DNA from: Paenibacillus ferrarius
GTDB taxonomy: Bacteria > Bacillota > Bacilli > Paenibacillales > NBRC-103111
Direction: 5' to 3'
Length of the DNA stretch: 64,000 bases
Assembly (NCBI RefSeq): GCF_002027705.1
Contig: NZ_MBTG01000034.1
Coordinates: forward strand, 124,001 to 188,000
Shown here: in pieces, positions 35,969 through 44,174 of the stretch
How the letters are laid out: every line of letters begins with the position of its first letter
Position numbering within the stretch: position 1 is the stretch's first letter
The notes under the pieces: generated by a model
The model's database searches: none
Seen by the model: the letters and a program-made list of their open reading frames with translations, nothing else
Told to the model about the DNA's origin: nothing
Position numbers and translations under genes: made by a program

Positions 35969-37162
35969 GTGAAAAACAAAACAGTCATTACAGGTTTTGG
36001 ACTCAGACTACCTAAAATTCAAAACGTTGTGCAATTTGAAAAGGTGTTGCGAAATGGGATTTGTACACAATCGATTGTCACTGGAATAGGCCCCAAGAAA
36101 GAAAGTCTGGTCTGCGGAATGATTGAAGATGAGCTGGAAGAAGCCCGTGAAAGAAAACTGCATGGATACCCTAGAGCCGCTCTACTCGGTATCGCTGCGG
36201 CAAAGGAAGCGCTGGAACAAGCAAAAATTGCGAGTCCGAAGGCGAGACTAGCCGTTATTATAGGTACTTCGACTTCAAGTCTTCCTGAAATAGAACAATG
36301 TTCTTATATGTATAGAAGCAATCAATATAATAAAATCAGTGCTTTCAATGCAGGGATGACGAATATTCATAGTCTTTCTTCTGGTATAGCCAATTATTTT
36401 GGCTTGGGAGATGGCAATCTTGTATTTACATTAACTAACGGTTGTTCGTCAGGCTCGGATGCCATATTCTTAGGAAAGACACTATTAGAGAATGGCACGG
36501 TTGACATCTGCATTGTTGGTGCGGCGGAGACACCTTTTTGTGATTCCGCTATAGCGAGTTTTGCCAAACAGAAAGCGATCAAATTCAATGTCAATATTGG
36601 AGAAACAGGGAATCCCTTTTCCAAAAACAGCAATTCATTCGTCATTTCTGAAGGTGCAGCAGTTATTGTTATGGAGACAGAGCAGCAAGCCAATCAGGAG
36701 AACAAGCACATTTATGGATATTTAACAGGTGCCGCTGCGAATAACGATGGTGTGAGCATTCATCAAATGGACGAAAATGGCGAACGATTATATCAAACAT
36801 TTGATCAAGCTGTTGGAAGCAAAAAAATTACATATACGAATAGTCTAGCGCTCGGACTTGATTTGCAAGACGAAAATGAAGCCAAAAATCATATGAAAAA
36901 GTTAGGTGCCCATACACCTATCACGTCCATTAAAGGAATGATCGGTCATCCCTTCGCTGTTTCTGGCGTTGCCCAACTCATCTCCTCGTTAATCAGTTTG
37001 CGGGAGCACTTTATTCCACCAACAACACTGAGTGATTTCAAAGGTTATGAGCATGTGAATATTGTCAAAGAAGCAATGAATTGTGACATTCAGAATATCG
37101 CAATCACTTCTCATGGATATGGTGGGAATAATAATACAATTGTGGTATCGAAAGTAGGTTAA
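35969..37162 (+). CDS. divergent beta-ketoacyl-synthase-like protein
   Basis: A 397-residue thiolase-fold protein of the FabF/KAS-II branch, stand-alone size. The nucleophilic Cys159 sits in TNGCSSGSDAI and a lysine/His pair lies in SIKGMIGHPFAVSG (His327). The usual NAHGT motif is replaced by TNSLALG, so the first of the two catalytic histidines is Leu. The C-terminal SFGFGGTN is altered to SHGYGGNNN. Acyl loading therefore looks possible, while normal malonyl decarboxylation is doubtful. GTG 35969 follows AAGGGG at suitable distance; GTG 35951 and TTG 35945 are alternatives. It ends 3 bases before a kinase gene. No carrier protein or other polyketide gene is near. Confidence 0.85.
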   Translation: MKNKTVITGFGLRLPKIQNVVQFEKVLRNGICTQSIVTGIGPKKESLVCGMIEDELEEARERKLHGYPRAALLGIAAAKEALEQAKIASPKARLAVIIGTSTSSLPEIEQCSYMYRSNQYNKISAFNAGMTNIHSLSSGIANYFGLGDGNLVFTLTNGCSSGSDAIFLGKTLLENGTVDICIVGAAETPFCDSAIASFAKQKAIKFNVNIGETGNPFSKNSNSFVISEGAAVIVMETEQQANQENKHIYGYLTGAAANNDGVSIHQMDENGERLYQTFDQAVGSKKITYTNSLALGLDLQDENEAKNHMKKLGAHTPITSIKGMIGHPFAVSGVAQLISSLISLREHFIPPTTLSDFKGYEHVNIVKEAMNCDIQNIAITSHGYGGNNNTIVVSKVG

Positions 37163-37165
37163 GTT

Positions 37166-38587
37166 ATGAATTTTATCCTTATGGCAGCAATGTCTTTCAT
37201 ACCGCTGTTCTTAGGAATGTCCTGTAAAATGTTGTTTAAAACAAAATTAACTAACGCCATGTTAGTCTTTATGATTTTTATGAGCTTATGGCAGTTGGAT
37301 GTAAGTGTTTTATATGGCATTGACTTGCTGAAGGAAGAGAGCCTGTTTTTTTTATTTAAGCTTTTTCGGATAGGTTCGATTATGCTTCCTCCAGCTTTTC
37401 TATACGTTGGTTATGTTACATTGAAGTATTTGACAAAAGAAGAAGCGAAATGGATGAACTGGGTTATCAATAAGTACACCCTAGGCGTGTATAGTGCTTG
37501 GTCGTTATTCATTTATGTGATCAATTGGACCGATCATGGTGTATTAAGTTTGAAGAAAATTGAAGGGTTTGGAAGCGCGATTAGCGTTCTCTACCCCGTT
37601 TACGGTGAGTGGAGTTACTTATTTGTAAACCACATTAAACTATTGATCGTTAGTATTCTATTAACACTCATTTCGAGCAGAAAAGTAACCGATAAGTATG
37701 TGAAAAATTTTCTGACTTTATTTAGTCTGACGTTTCTTCTGACCTATTTGATTGGCGTCTTAAATTTGCAGGCAGGAACTTTTATTTATTCAAGTCAGAT
37801 TGCTGTGATGATTTTTTCCATCTTTATTTTCTTTATTTTTGTTCATATGAGTACGAAGATGATTAGGGAAACAACCCAAATCTTAAAAAGAAAAGAAAAA
37901 GAAGAGCAAATTGAGATAACCACCTCTGGCTTAATTCATGAGATCAGTAATCCTTTAACGATTATGAAAGGGTATTCAGAACTTCTGTCACGCAACGAAC
38001 AGTTGGATGTAAGTGCCAAAGGGATGGTTGGGCAAATTAAAATAGCTGGTGCCCACATGCACAGCATTATCATCAACTATAATCAATTTATAAAAAGCGG
38101 TAAAATTAATACAGAAGAAACCGATGTTATGGAAATTATTAAAGAATCGATTGTATTAACGTCCATAAAAATAAAAGAAAAGGATGTATTCATCGAACTG
38201 AATGAACAGAAAAATAGGGTTGCGAACATAGATAAAGATAAAATGAGACAAGTATTTATTAATTTAATTAATAACAGCATAGAAGCAATGGATGAAAAGG
38301 AACTTAAAATCATCAAAATTAACACGTATACGAGTGACAATGCTATCAATATTATATTTACTGACACCGGATCAGGAATTCCAAGAAATGAATGGGATCG
38401 CATATTCGCGCCATTTCATACGACCAAAGAAGCGGGGATGGGACTCGGATTGTCCATTTCTCAGCGCATTTTGAATTCTCACGGCGGCTATATTGAAATA
38501 TTAAAGAGCAACGAAGTAGGAACGGAGATTAAAGTTACTATCCCTTTAATAGACTATGGAAAGTTAATGGATGGCGCAAGCGGGTAA
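37166..38587 (+). CDS. polytopic membrane sensor histidine kinase (sporulation-kinase-like)
   Basis: A 473-residue kinase. The first 230 residues are about seven hydrophobic helices with short loops, comparable to 7TM-type sensor domains, so a lipophilic or membrane signal is plausible. The HisKA domain has His258 in GLIHEISNPLTIMKGY, close to the HEIRNPLT box of KinA/KinB-type kinases. The HATPase domain has INLINNSIEAM, DTGSGIP and GLGLSIS. The gene is clearly more AT-rich than most of the window. It starts 3 bases after the synthase stop with only a weak ribosome site (AGTAGG), suggesting translational coupling. No response regulator is adjacent, as for kinases feeding the sporulation phosphorelay. 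Confidence 0.9.
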   Translation: MNFILMAAMSFIPLFLGMSCKMLFKTKLTNAMLVFMIFMSLWQLDVSVLYGIDLLKEESLFFLFKLFRIGSIMLPPAFLYVGYVTLKYLTKEEAKWMNWVINKYTLGVYSAWSLFIYVINWTDHGVLSLKKIEGFGSAISVLYPVYGEWSYLFVNHIKLLIVSILLTLISSRKVTDKYVKNFLTLFSLTFLLTYLIGVLNLQAGTFIYSSQIAVMIFSIFIFFIFVHMSTKMIRETTQILKRKEKEEQIEITTSGLIHEISNPLTIMKGYSELLSRNEQLDVSAKGMVGQIKIAGAHMHSIIINYNQFIKSGKINTEETDVMEIIKESIVLTSIKIKEKDVFIELNEQKNRVANIDKDKMRQVFINLINNSIEAMDEKELKIIKINTYTSDNAINIIFTDTGSGIPRNEWDRIFAPFHTTKEAGMGLGLSISQRILNSHGGYIEILKSNEVGTEIKVTIPLIDYGKLMDGASG

Positions 38588-38593
38588 AATGGA

Positions 38594-38642
38594 AGCCAAC
38601 TGCCGATAACTAGGAATCGGAAGTTGGCTGAATTTGTTTTTT
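38594..38642 (+). terminator. Rho-independent terminator
   Basis: Arms AGCCAACT-CCGAT and ATCGG-AGTTGGCT with one mismatch and a short loop, followed by a T-rich tail. It ends the synthase/kinase transcript. Confidence 0.85.
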
Positions 38643-38644
38643 CA

Positions 38645-38707
38645 TTGCGCAATCATTCAATTTCTGCTATTATGACGATACTTATTAAAGTTATTTAATA
38701 AGTATCG
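38645..38707 (+). promoter_or_regulatory. promoter and perfect 14-bp dyad operator for the MFS gene
   Basis: A weak -35 TTGCGC (38645-38650), 17-base spacer and TATTAT (38668-38673) are followed at once by a perfect inverted repeat: arms 38676-38689 (CGATACTTATTAAA) and 38694-38707, 4-base spacer. The dyad would cover the transcription start, a classical repressor position. No intact regulator gene is adjacent; the truncated one at 40097-40663 is a possible former partner. Confidence 0.65.
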
Positions 38708-38753
38708 GACTTGGAAAAAGCAATTAAAACTTATTGATGAGCAGGAGCAAATT

Positions 38754-39989
38754 ATGGCTACATTCTTTTTATTAATTATCTATTTGGCCTTCATTAGCTT
38801 GGGATTGCCGGATTCATTGCTGGGGACGGCTTGGCCTGTGATGCAATTGGATTTCGCAGCGCCGCTGGAGACCGCTGGTTTGCTTTTCATGGTCATCGCA
38901 GCAGGTACGATTGTGTCTAGTTTGGCAAGCGGAGCCGTACTCAAACGATTTGGCACAGGCAAGGTAACTCTTGTCAGTTGTCTGCTGACAGCTGGTGCAC
39001 TGTTTGGTTTTGCAGCTGCCCCTTCGCTTATTTGGCTAATGATATGTGCCATCCCTCTTGGATTAGGCGCAGGATCCGTAGATGCAGGGCTAAACAATTA
39101 CGTAGCTGAGCATTACAAAGCACATCATATGAGTTGGCTGCATTGTTTCTGGGGAGTCGGGGCTACGATGGGCCCGATCATTATGGCGCAGTTTATTTCA
39201 GGGGAAAACACTTGGAGACACGGTTATTTGACAGTTGCCGGTATTCAATTTGGCTTAGTTGTCATTCTCTTCTTCACATTGCCTTTGTGGAATCGGGTTG
39301 CAAAAAACAGCAAGGTACATTTAAGTGATGTGCCGGAAGTTGAAGATAGCTTAATAAATAATGAAATTAGCAAACCTGTGAAACCATGGCAGATTAAGGG
39401 GGTTAAGCTGGCTCTTGTATCCTTTTTGTTTTATTGCGGAGTTGAAGCAACGATTGGCTTGTGGGGAAGCAGCTTCCTTGTCAATATCAAGGATTTGCCC
39501 GCCGCCACCGCCGCACAATGGATTTCACTCTATTACGCAGGGATAACAGTTGGCAGATTGATAACAGGTTTTATCACCTTCAAAATAAGCAACCGTCTGC
39601 TCATACGCTCAGGTCAAATCACGGCACTCATTGGGGCAGCGCTGCTGATTCTGCCTTTGCAGCCTGGTTTCTCGCTTGCAGGTTTCCTGATCATAGGTCT
39701 AGGCTTGGCACCGATTTATCCGTGTATGCTGCATGAAACGCCTGTACGTTTTGGGAAAAAGCACTCCCAGACCATTATGGGCTATCAAATGGCTGTGGCG
39801 TATACGGGCAGTACATTTATGCCTCCACTTCTCGGATTGCTTGCTTCCTATGCAACGATCAGTATCCTTCCTTTGTATCTCGTTTTGTGCGCAGCAGCCA
39901 TGCTCCTGTTTTCGGAAAGATTGAATGTCTTTCTGAAAAGGACATTTGTTGGCAAGGACAACAAAACGCATTTCACAGCAAATTTATGA
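38754..39989 (+). CDS. MFS transporter, 12 helices, FHS/fucose-permease-like
   Basis: A 411-residue membrane protein. The first helix has AFISLGLPDSLLGTAWP, the loop after helix 2 is SGAVLKRFGTGKV, and the fourth-helix region GLGAGSVDAGLNNYVAEH with the following HCFWGVGATMGP is typical of the FHS-like branch of the major facilitators. A central cytoplasmic loop divides two six-helix halves. RBS AGGAG at 38743-38747 supports ATG 38754. The substrate cannot be assigned; sugars and drugs both occur in the branch. Expression is probably controlled by the dyad at 38676-38707. A strong terminator follows. Confidence 0.9.
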   Translation: MATFFLLIIYLAFISLGLPDSLLGTAWPVMQLDFAAPLETAGLLFMVIAAGTIVSSLASGAVLKRFGTGKVTLVSCLLTAGALFGFAAAPSLIWLMICAIPLGLGAGSVDAGLNNYVAEHYKAHHMSWLHCFWGVGATMGPIIMAQFISGENTWRHGYLTVAGIQFGLVVILFFTLPLWNRVAKNSKVHLSDVPEVEDSLINNEISKPVKPWQIKGVKLALVSFLFYCGVEATIGLWGSSFLVNIKDLPAATAAQWISLYYAGITVGRLITGFITFKISNRLLIRSGQITALIGAALLILPLQPGFSLAGFLIIGLGLAPIYPCMLHETPVRFGKKHSQTIMGYQMAVAYTGSTFMPPLLGLLASYATISILPLYLVLCAAAMLLFSERLNVFLKRTFVGKDNKTHFTANL

Positions 39990-40004
39990 CCTTGATAGTT
40001 GAAT

Positions 40005-40061
40005 AACAGATACCCATAGACTAGACACGACAAAGGTGTTTAATCTATGGGTATCTTTTTG
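40005..40061 (+). terminator. Rho-independent terminator
   Basis: Perfect 13-bp arms AGATACCCATAGA (40008-40020) and TCTATGGGTATCT (40044-40056) with a T tail. It lies between the MFS gene and the convergent truncated regulator and may serve the + strand. Confidence 0.85.
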
Positions 40062-40096
40062 TATGGAGGCGCTGGGAATTTCGACGCTTCCCGAGT

Positions 40097-40663
40097 TCAA
40101 TGAACAGCTTTAATCGCATACACACAGCGGTTGCTGCCTGATAACATATGTGAAATCCGCTCAATTTCAACATCGTTACCCAAGACCTGCTGGAGCATTT
40201 CCAACTCCTTGCTGCAAAAACCTGAGCATGCTTTGGCTGCTTCGCAGATCGGACAGTGTTTCTCCACGAAAGAAAAAGATCCATCCGCATGTTCGGCAAC
40301 TTCCGCCATGTATCCCTCCGTTGTGCGGCATTCTGCCAGAGCTATTAAATTGTCATGCAAAAGAACGCAGGATGCTAGTTTATTCTTATATTGTGCTACC
40401 TGTTTCTGATTGCGAATTTCCAGCAGTTTCTCCAATCCTTCTTCATCGAAGGCTTCCTTCATGGATTCAATTAAACTGACGACAAGATCGCCATGTCCAT
40501 CAGGAAACAGTCGATTGGCCTCAGGCGTAAGCCTCCACATTTTGGCAGGACGCCCCATTTTTCTGTTTTCAAGCTTGGGAGTGGTGGTCTTGACCACTGA
40601 TAGGAGTCTGCAAAGACTTCTATTCGCGAACAACAACCATTTTTTGGACAAATAGAAGCTCAT
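40097..40663 (-). pseudogene. transcriptional regulator lacking most of its N-terminal HTH
   Basis: The 188-residue frame encodes the C-terminal part of a DeoR/SufR-like regulator: the wing end MGRPAKMWRLTPEANRLFP (about 36-54), a helical domain, and the cysteine cluster CPICEAAKACSGFC plus a later Cys (NRCVYAIK), as in SufR-type proteins that hold an Fe-S cluster. Relatives have about 60 residues with a complete helix-turn-helix before the GRP motif; here only about 36 precede it and they do not read as an HTH. The ATG at 40663 has a poor ribosome site. It is probably truncated and unable to bind DNA normally, though an undetected frameshift is possible. Confidence 0.55.
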
Positions 40664-40689
40664 AGAGGCTCTTATTTGCCGAACAGGGA

Positions 40690-40729
40690 AGGGCTGTCCA
40701 TCAGGTCTTATGACCTTTGGGACAGCCCT
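40690..40729 (-). terminator. hairpin downstream of the locus 3 response regulator
   Basis: AGGGCTGTCC and GGACAGCCCT form a perfect 10-bp outer stem; AGGTC/GACCT forms an inner stem with a TTAT loop. It lies 37 bases beyond the stop of the minus-strand regulator. The trailing pyrimidine run is weak on both strands. Confidence 0.6.
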
Positions 40730-40765
40730 ATCTTCATTTAGAGGGGCATGCGGGTGGAACGCTCT

Positions 40766-42268
40766 TCAACAAGAGGCATTTCCAAGCCTGAATTGCCCAG
40801 GTGTGATGTTTTCGAATTTTTTAAACACTTTGAAAAAGTGCCGCGGATTTTCGTAGCCAACAAGCTCGGCAATCGTGTTAATCGGCCATTCCGGGTTCTC
40901 TTGCATGATTTGCTTCGCTTTGGCAAGTCGAAACGTATGCAAATAATGAAGAAAGGTCAGTCCCATCTCTTTGCGAAACAACATGCTGATGTAATTTGGA
41001 TGCATTTGCACGTGATCGGCAACAGCATCGAGCGATAAATCCAGCTTGTAGTTTTGTTCCACGAAAGCGACGATTTTATCAATGGCCTGTATATTAGGCT
41101 GATAATCGTTGGTTCGGCGCAAATAGCGAATGAGCTGTGAAAGGATCTCCGCTACACGGGCATCCTCAAGGACTGCACCGCTGGATGAAAATAGATTGGC
41201 TGCCGCTTGCTCGCCCCAGATCGCTTCAGGCGCAAGGCCGACGTTCTGCAAATAGAGTCCGACGCAGACTAGAAACTGCTCGCGCAGCTTGCTTTGGCAA
41301 TCGGAATCGCCGGAGAAATATAGAAGGATCGGCTGCATGTCCTTCTCGATCTGCTCTATCGAGATTTGATGCTGCAGCGAATGTTCAATATAATGCACAA
41401 GATTGTCATAGCAGCTATAGATGTTCTCCTTGAAGACGGTTAAGCCGCAGCTGCCAAAATACCGGTTGAATAACAGGGATGCCATCGCTTCTATATACAG
41501 ATTGCGCATGTTTCCCTTATCATTCTTGCTCCCGCTGGCCCCCATGCAATAGCCGCTGTCCTTCGTATGGATAAACTCGCCATAGGCACGGTGCAGCTCA
41601 TCATCCGTCAAAATATGCGTATCATTCGCAATGAGGACGGTTTGCCGTAAAAAGTGCGACTGCGTAATGTAGAGCTTTTGGCTAACAGGCCCTAAAGCAT
41701 GAAGGATACCCTCGAGACGTTCGGCCGCAAGAGGCGGTTCACTTTCGCAAGCCTGAAATACGATGATGGTTGTACACGGATGGGGAAGAAGAAGCTGCAA
41801 TTGCTCGGCCCTGAGCGGCAGTTCCTCCAAAGGTGTGTTGTATAGAATATGCTCTTTGAGCAGCAGCAGGTCGCGCGCGACGGTTCGTTCCTGCTCTTCC
41901 TCAATCGTACTCCCGATTCGCCCCAGTACGCTGATTAGTTCATCCTTGTTAATCGGCTTCAACAAATAATCGAGAACTTGATATCGCAGTGCTTGTCTGG
42001 CATACGCAAAATCGCCATAACCGGTCAAGATAACGAATCGGTTGCAAAGGTTCAGCTCTTGTATTTCCTTAATTAGAGCAAGTCCGTCCATTTCCGGCAT
42101 GTGAATATCCGTGAGGATCAAATCGGGCTGAAAGTGGGCAAGCTTCTGCAGCGCATCAATGCCGTCAGCGGCGCCGACGATCTCGATAAACGGTGTATGC
42201 GCTTTTTGGATCATACGGATAATTCCGTTCAAAATGATAGGTTCATCATCGACAACCAACAGCCTCAT
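40766..42268 (-). CDS. YesN-type response regulator with AraC output domain
   Basis: A 500-residue regulator. The receiver has VVDDEP at the start, phospho-acceptor Asp54 in LILTDIHMPEMDG and the switch lysine in YLLKPINKDEL. A variable linker precedes the AraC-type double helix-turn-helix at about 395-495, including VADHVQMHPNYISMLFRKE and VGYENPRHFFKVFKKFENITPGQFR. The start overlaps the kinase stop as ATGA. It probably activates the divergent permease, binding-protein and fucosidase genes of locus 3. Confidence 0.95.
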   Translation of the reverse strand: MRLLVVDDEPIILNGIIRMIQKAHTPFIEIVGAADGIDALQKLAHFQPDLILTDIHMPEMDGLALIKEIQELNLCNRFVILTGYGDFAYARQALRYQVLDYLLKPINKDELISVLGRIGSTIEEEQERTVARDLLLLKEHILYNTPLEELPLRAEQLQLLLPHPCTTIIVFQACESEPPLAAERLEGILHALGPVSQKLYITQSHFLRQTVLIANDTHILTDDELHRAYGEFIHTKDSGYCMGASGSKNDKGNMRNLYIEAMASLLFNRYFGSCGLTVFKENIYSCYDNLVHYIEHSLQHQISIEQIEKDMQPILLYFSGDSDCQSKLREQFLVCVGLYLQNVGLAPEAIWGEQAAANLFSSSGAVLEDARVAEILSQLIRYLRRTNDYQPNIQAIDKIVAFVEQNYKLDLSLDAVADHVQMHPNYISMLFRKEMGLTFLHYLHTFRLAKAKQIMQENPEWPINTIAELVGYENPRHFFKVFKKFENITPGQFRLGNASC

Positions 42269-44043
42269 TGCGTTGCCCCCTTAGCTAGCTTGAGTAAACA
42301 TGTCGTCCCCGCGTTAAGCTTGCTTTCCATTTGAATGCCTGATCGCTCGCCATAAAACATTTTCACGCGTTCGTTTACATTCATAATACCGAGGCCTCCT
42401 TCACCCTTCTGCAAAAGTTTGGCATCCATGCTTCCATTTAAGACGGCTTGGATAAGTGCGAGGCGCTCTTCCTCCATACCTGCACCAGAATCAACAACGG
42501 CAATGAACATGAACGTATAATCTTCCCAAATGCGAATCGAAAGCGAGCCTTGTTTTCTTACATTTGCGATCCCGTGGACAATGCTATTTTCAATGATTGG
42601 CTGCAGCATATAGTGGGGACATATAAAGTTATCGATAGCTGCGTCAATGTCAAAAGATACTTGCAGCCGGTCAGCCAGCCTAATTTGCTGGATTTTGATA
42701 TAGTCTTTGACATTGTCTACTTCTTCCCGCAGGGAAGTCTCGCTTTTCGTCCCTGACAGACTATAGCGGAACAGCTTGCCTAGCGTATAGGACATCTCGG
42801 CTGCTTCAGGGTCATCGTTGGCCTCCGCGATCATACGAATCGATTCGAGCGTATTGTACAGAAAATGAGGCTTGATTTGTGCTTGCATCATGAGATAAGC
42901 CGATTCCTTTCGCAGCATTTCCGAACGATGTACGGTATTGACCAACTCATCCATACGCCTGATCATTGCATTGTAAGAGGAAGTCAGATGTCCGACTTCG
43001 TCTTTATTAATTTCCCCACGATAGAGAGGGAAATAGTTCTCATCAACCTGCCGCATATGTTTGGAAAGCTTCAAAATGCGCTTCGTAATAGAACTGGCGA
43101 TCAAGTAGTATATACCGGAAAGAAGCAATAGAAGGGTAGCGACCGTCAAAACAAGCACATATTTGTTTTTCTTGATCCCAATAAAGACGTCGTCCACTTG
43201 CTCCATCATGACAAAATGCAGCTTAAGCGTGTCGGCATAAAACGATTCAATCAGCAGCTTATTCCCGTTCACATTTTGATAGGCGTATTTAGTGTTGGCT
43301 TGGAAAGCATCGGCAAGCAAGGCTTTCTCTGAATCCTTGGATAAGGAGATCTTTTCAATATGACTTATGACTTGACGATCCTGATCAAGGACATATAGAT
43401 TGCTTTTGCTGTTCGTATTCAGCGATTCCAACAAGGGTTTTATTAAATTCGGAGTCACCTTGATATCGAGAAGTCCGATGTCTTGTTCAAAGTTGCGGTT
43501 TCCAATTTTGTGGAAATAATGGAGGTTGATATCTGGCTCTGATCCATTATTATAAGTAATCCATTTGCCAACGCCAAGCGGGAGCTTTTTCATGCTCTCG
43601 TCCAGTTTGAACTCGTCCATCTTGGCCATTTCTGGCCGGAAAATCATACCGTTCTGCTGCTCCATGTAAATGGTCATGCTATCGATCATTCGATTGGATG
43701 ACAAAATATAGGAAAACAAAGGTCTGATGTAGGTCAAGAAATTGGATACTTGCTCAAAATCGCTTCGATAGTTCCCACTTAAATAAGCAATTGTATTCGA
43801 ATTATTTTGAAATAATTGATAAGCGGATTCAATCTGCACCGTACTGACACTAACGTTGTTAAGCACTTGATTAACAATTTTTTGCCGGCCTTGCGCATAT
43901 TCTTCGAGAAAGCTGTTGTAGTTCTGGTTGTAGAGAAAGAGGCCGAATAAAATAATCGGGATGAAGATAATAACAATGTAGCCTATGGCCATCTTTTTCA
44001 CAATTGACAAATTTTGATAGTTAAAAGCAGGCTTCTTTTTCAC
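42265..44043 (-). CDS. YesM-type sensor histidine kinase
   Basis: A 592-residue kinase with membrane helices at about 17-40 and 297-318, an extracytoplasmic domain between them, a HAMP domain and the YesM-type catalytic core: His393 in QAQIKPHFLYNTLESIRM, then LQPIIENSIVHG and DSGAGMEEERL. GTG 44043 is preferred since AAGGTGG lies eight bases ahead; upstream in-frame GTG codons up to 44070 lack spacing. It is transcribed divergently from the transporter genes it probably controls, sharing the region 44044-44174, which carries a cre-like site. Confidence 0.93.
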   Translation of the reverse strand: MKKKPAFNYQNLSIVKKMAIGYIVIIFIPIILFGLFLYNQNYNSFLEEYAQGRQKIVNQVLNNVSVSTVQIESAYQLFQNNSNTIAYLSGNYRSDFEQVSNFLTYIRPLFSYILSSNRMIDSMTIYMEQQNGMIFRPEMAKMDEFKLDESMKKLPLGVGKWITYNNGSEPDINLHYFHKIGNRNFEQDIGLLDIKVTPNLIKPLLESLNTNSKSNLYVLDQDRQVISHIEKISLSKDSEKALLADAFQANTKYAYQNVNGNKLLIESFYADTLKLHFVMMEQVDDVFIGIKKNKYVLVLTVATLLLLLSGIYYLIASSITKRILKLSKHMRQVDENYFPLYRGEINKDEVGHLTSSYNAMIRRMDELVNTVHRSEMLRKESAYLMMQAQIKPHFLYNTLESIRMIAEANDDPEAAEMSYTLGKLFRYSLSGTKSETSLREEVDNVKDYIKIQQIRLADRLQVSFDIDAAIDNFICPHYMLQPIIENSIVHGIANVRKQGSLSIRIWEDYTFMFIAVVDSGAGMEEERLALIQAVLNGSMDAKLLQKGEGGLGIMNVNERVKMFYGERSGIQMESKLNAGTTCLLKLAKGATQ

Positions 44044-44125
44044 ACCGCACACCACCTTATAAACGGACACTGCTGCTTAAGAATGAGCACTATAAATTTA
44101 TTTGCAGCTCCTTTATCATAGATTC

Positions 44126-44139
44126 TGTAAGCGCTTAAT
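44126..44139 (+). promoter_or_regulatory. cre-like site in the divergent control region of locus 3
   Basis: TGTAAGCGCTTAAT fits the CcpA consensus TGNAANCG plus the T-rich second half. It lies 36 bases ahead of the permease ribosome site, between kinase and transporter genes. Confidence 0.5.
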
Positions 44140-44174
44140 AATAGCAAATTGTAAATGCAGTGAGGGGGAATATC

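Noticed and set aside
35969..37162. Start of a polyketide or fatty-acid synthesis cluster
   Set aside because: No acyl carrier, acyltransferase, reductase or phosphopantetheinyl transferase gene lies nearby; the neighbour is a kinase.
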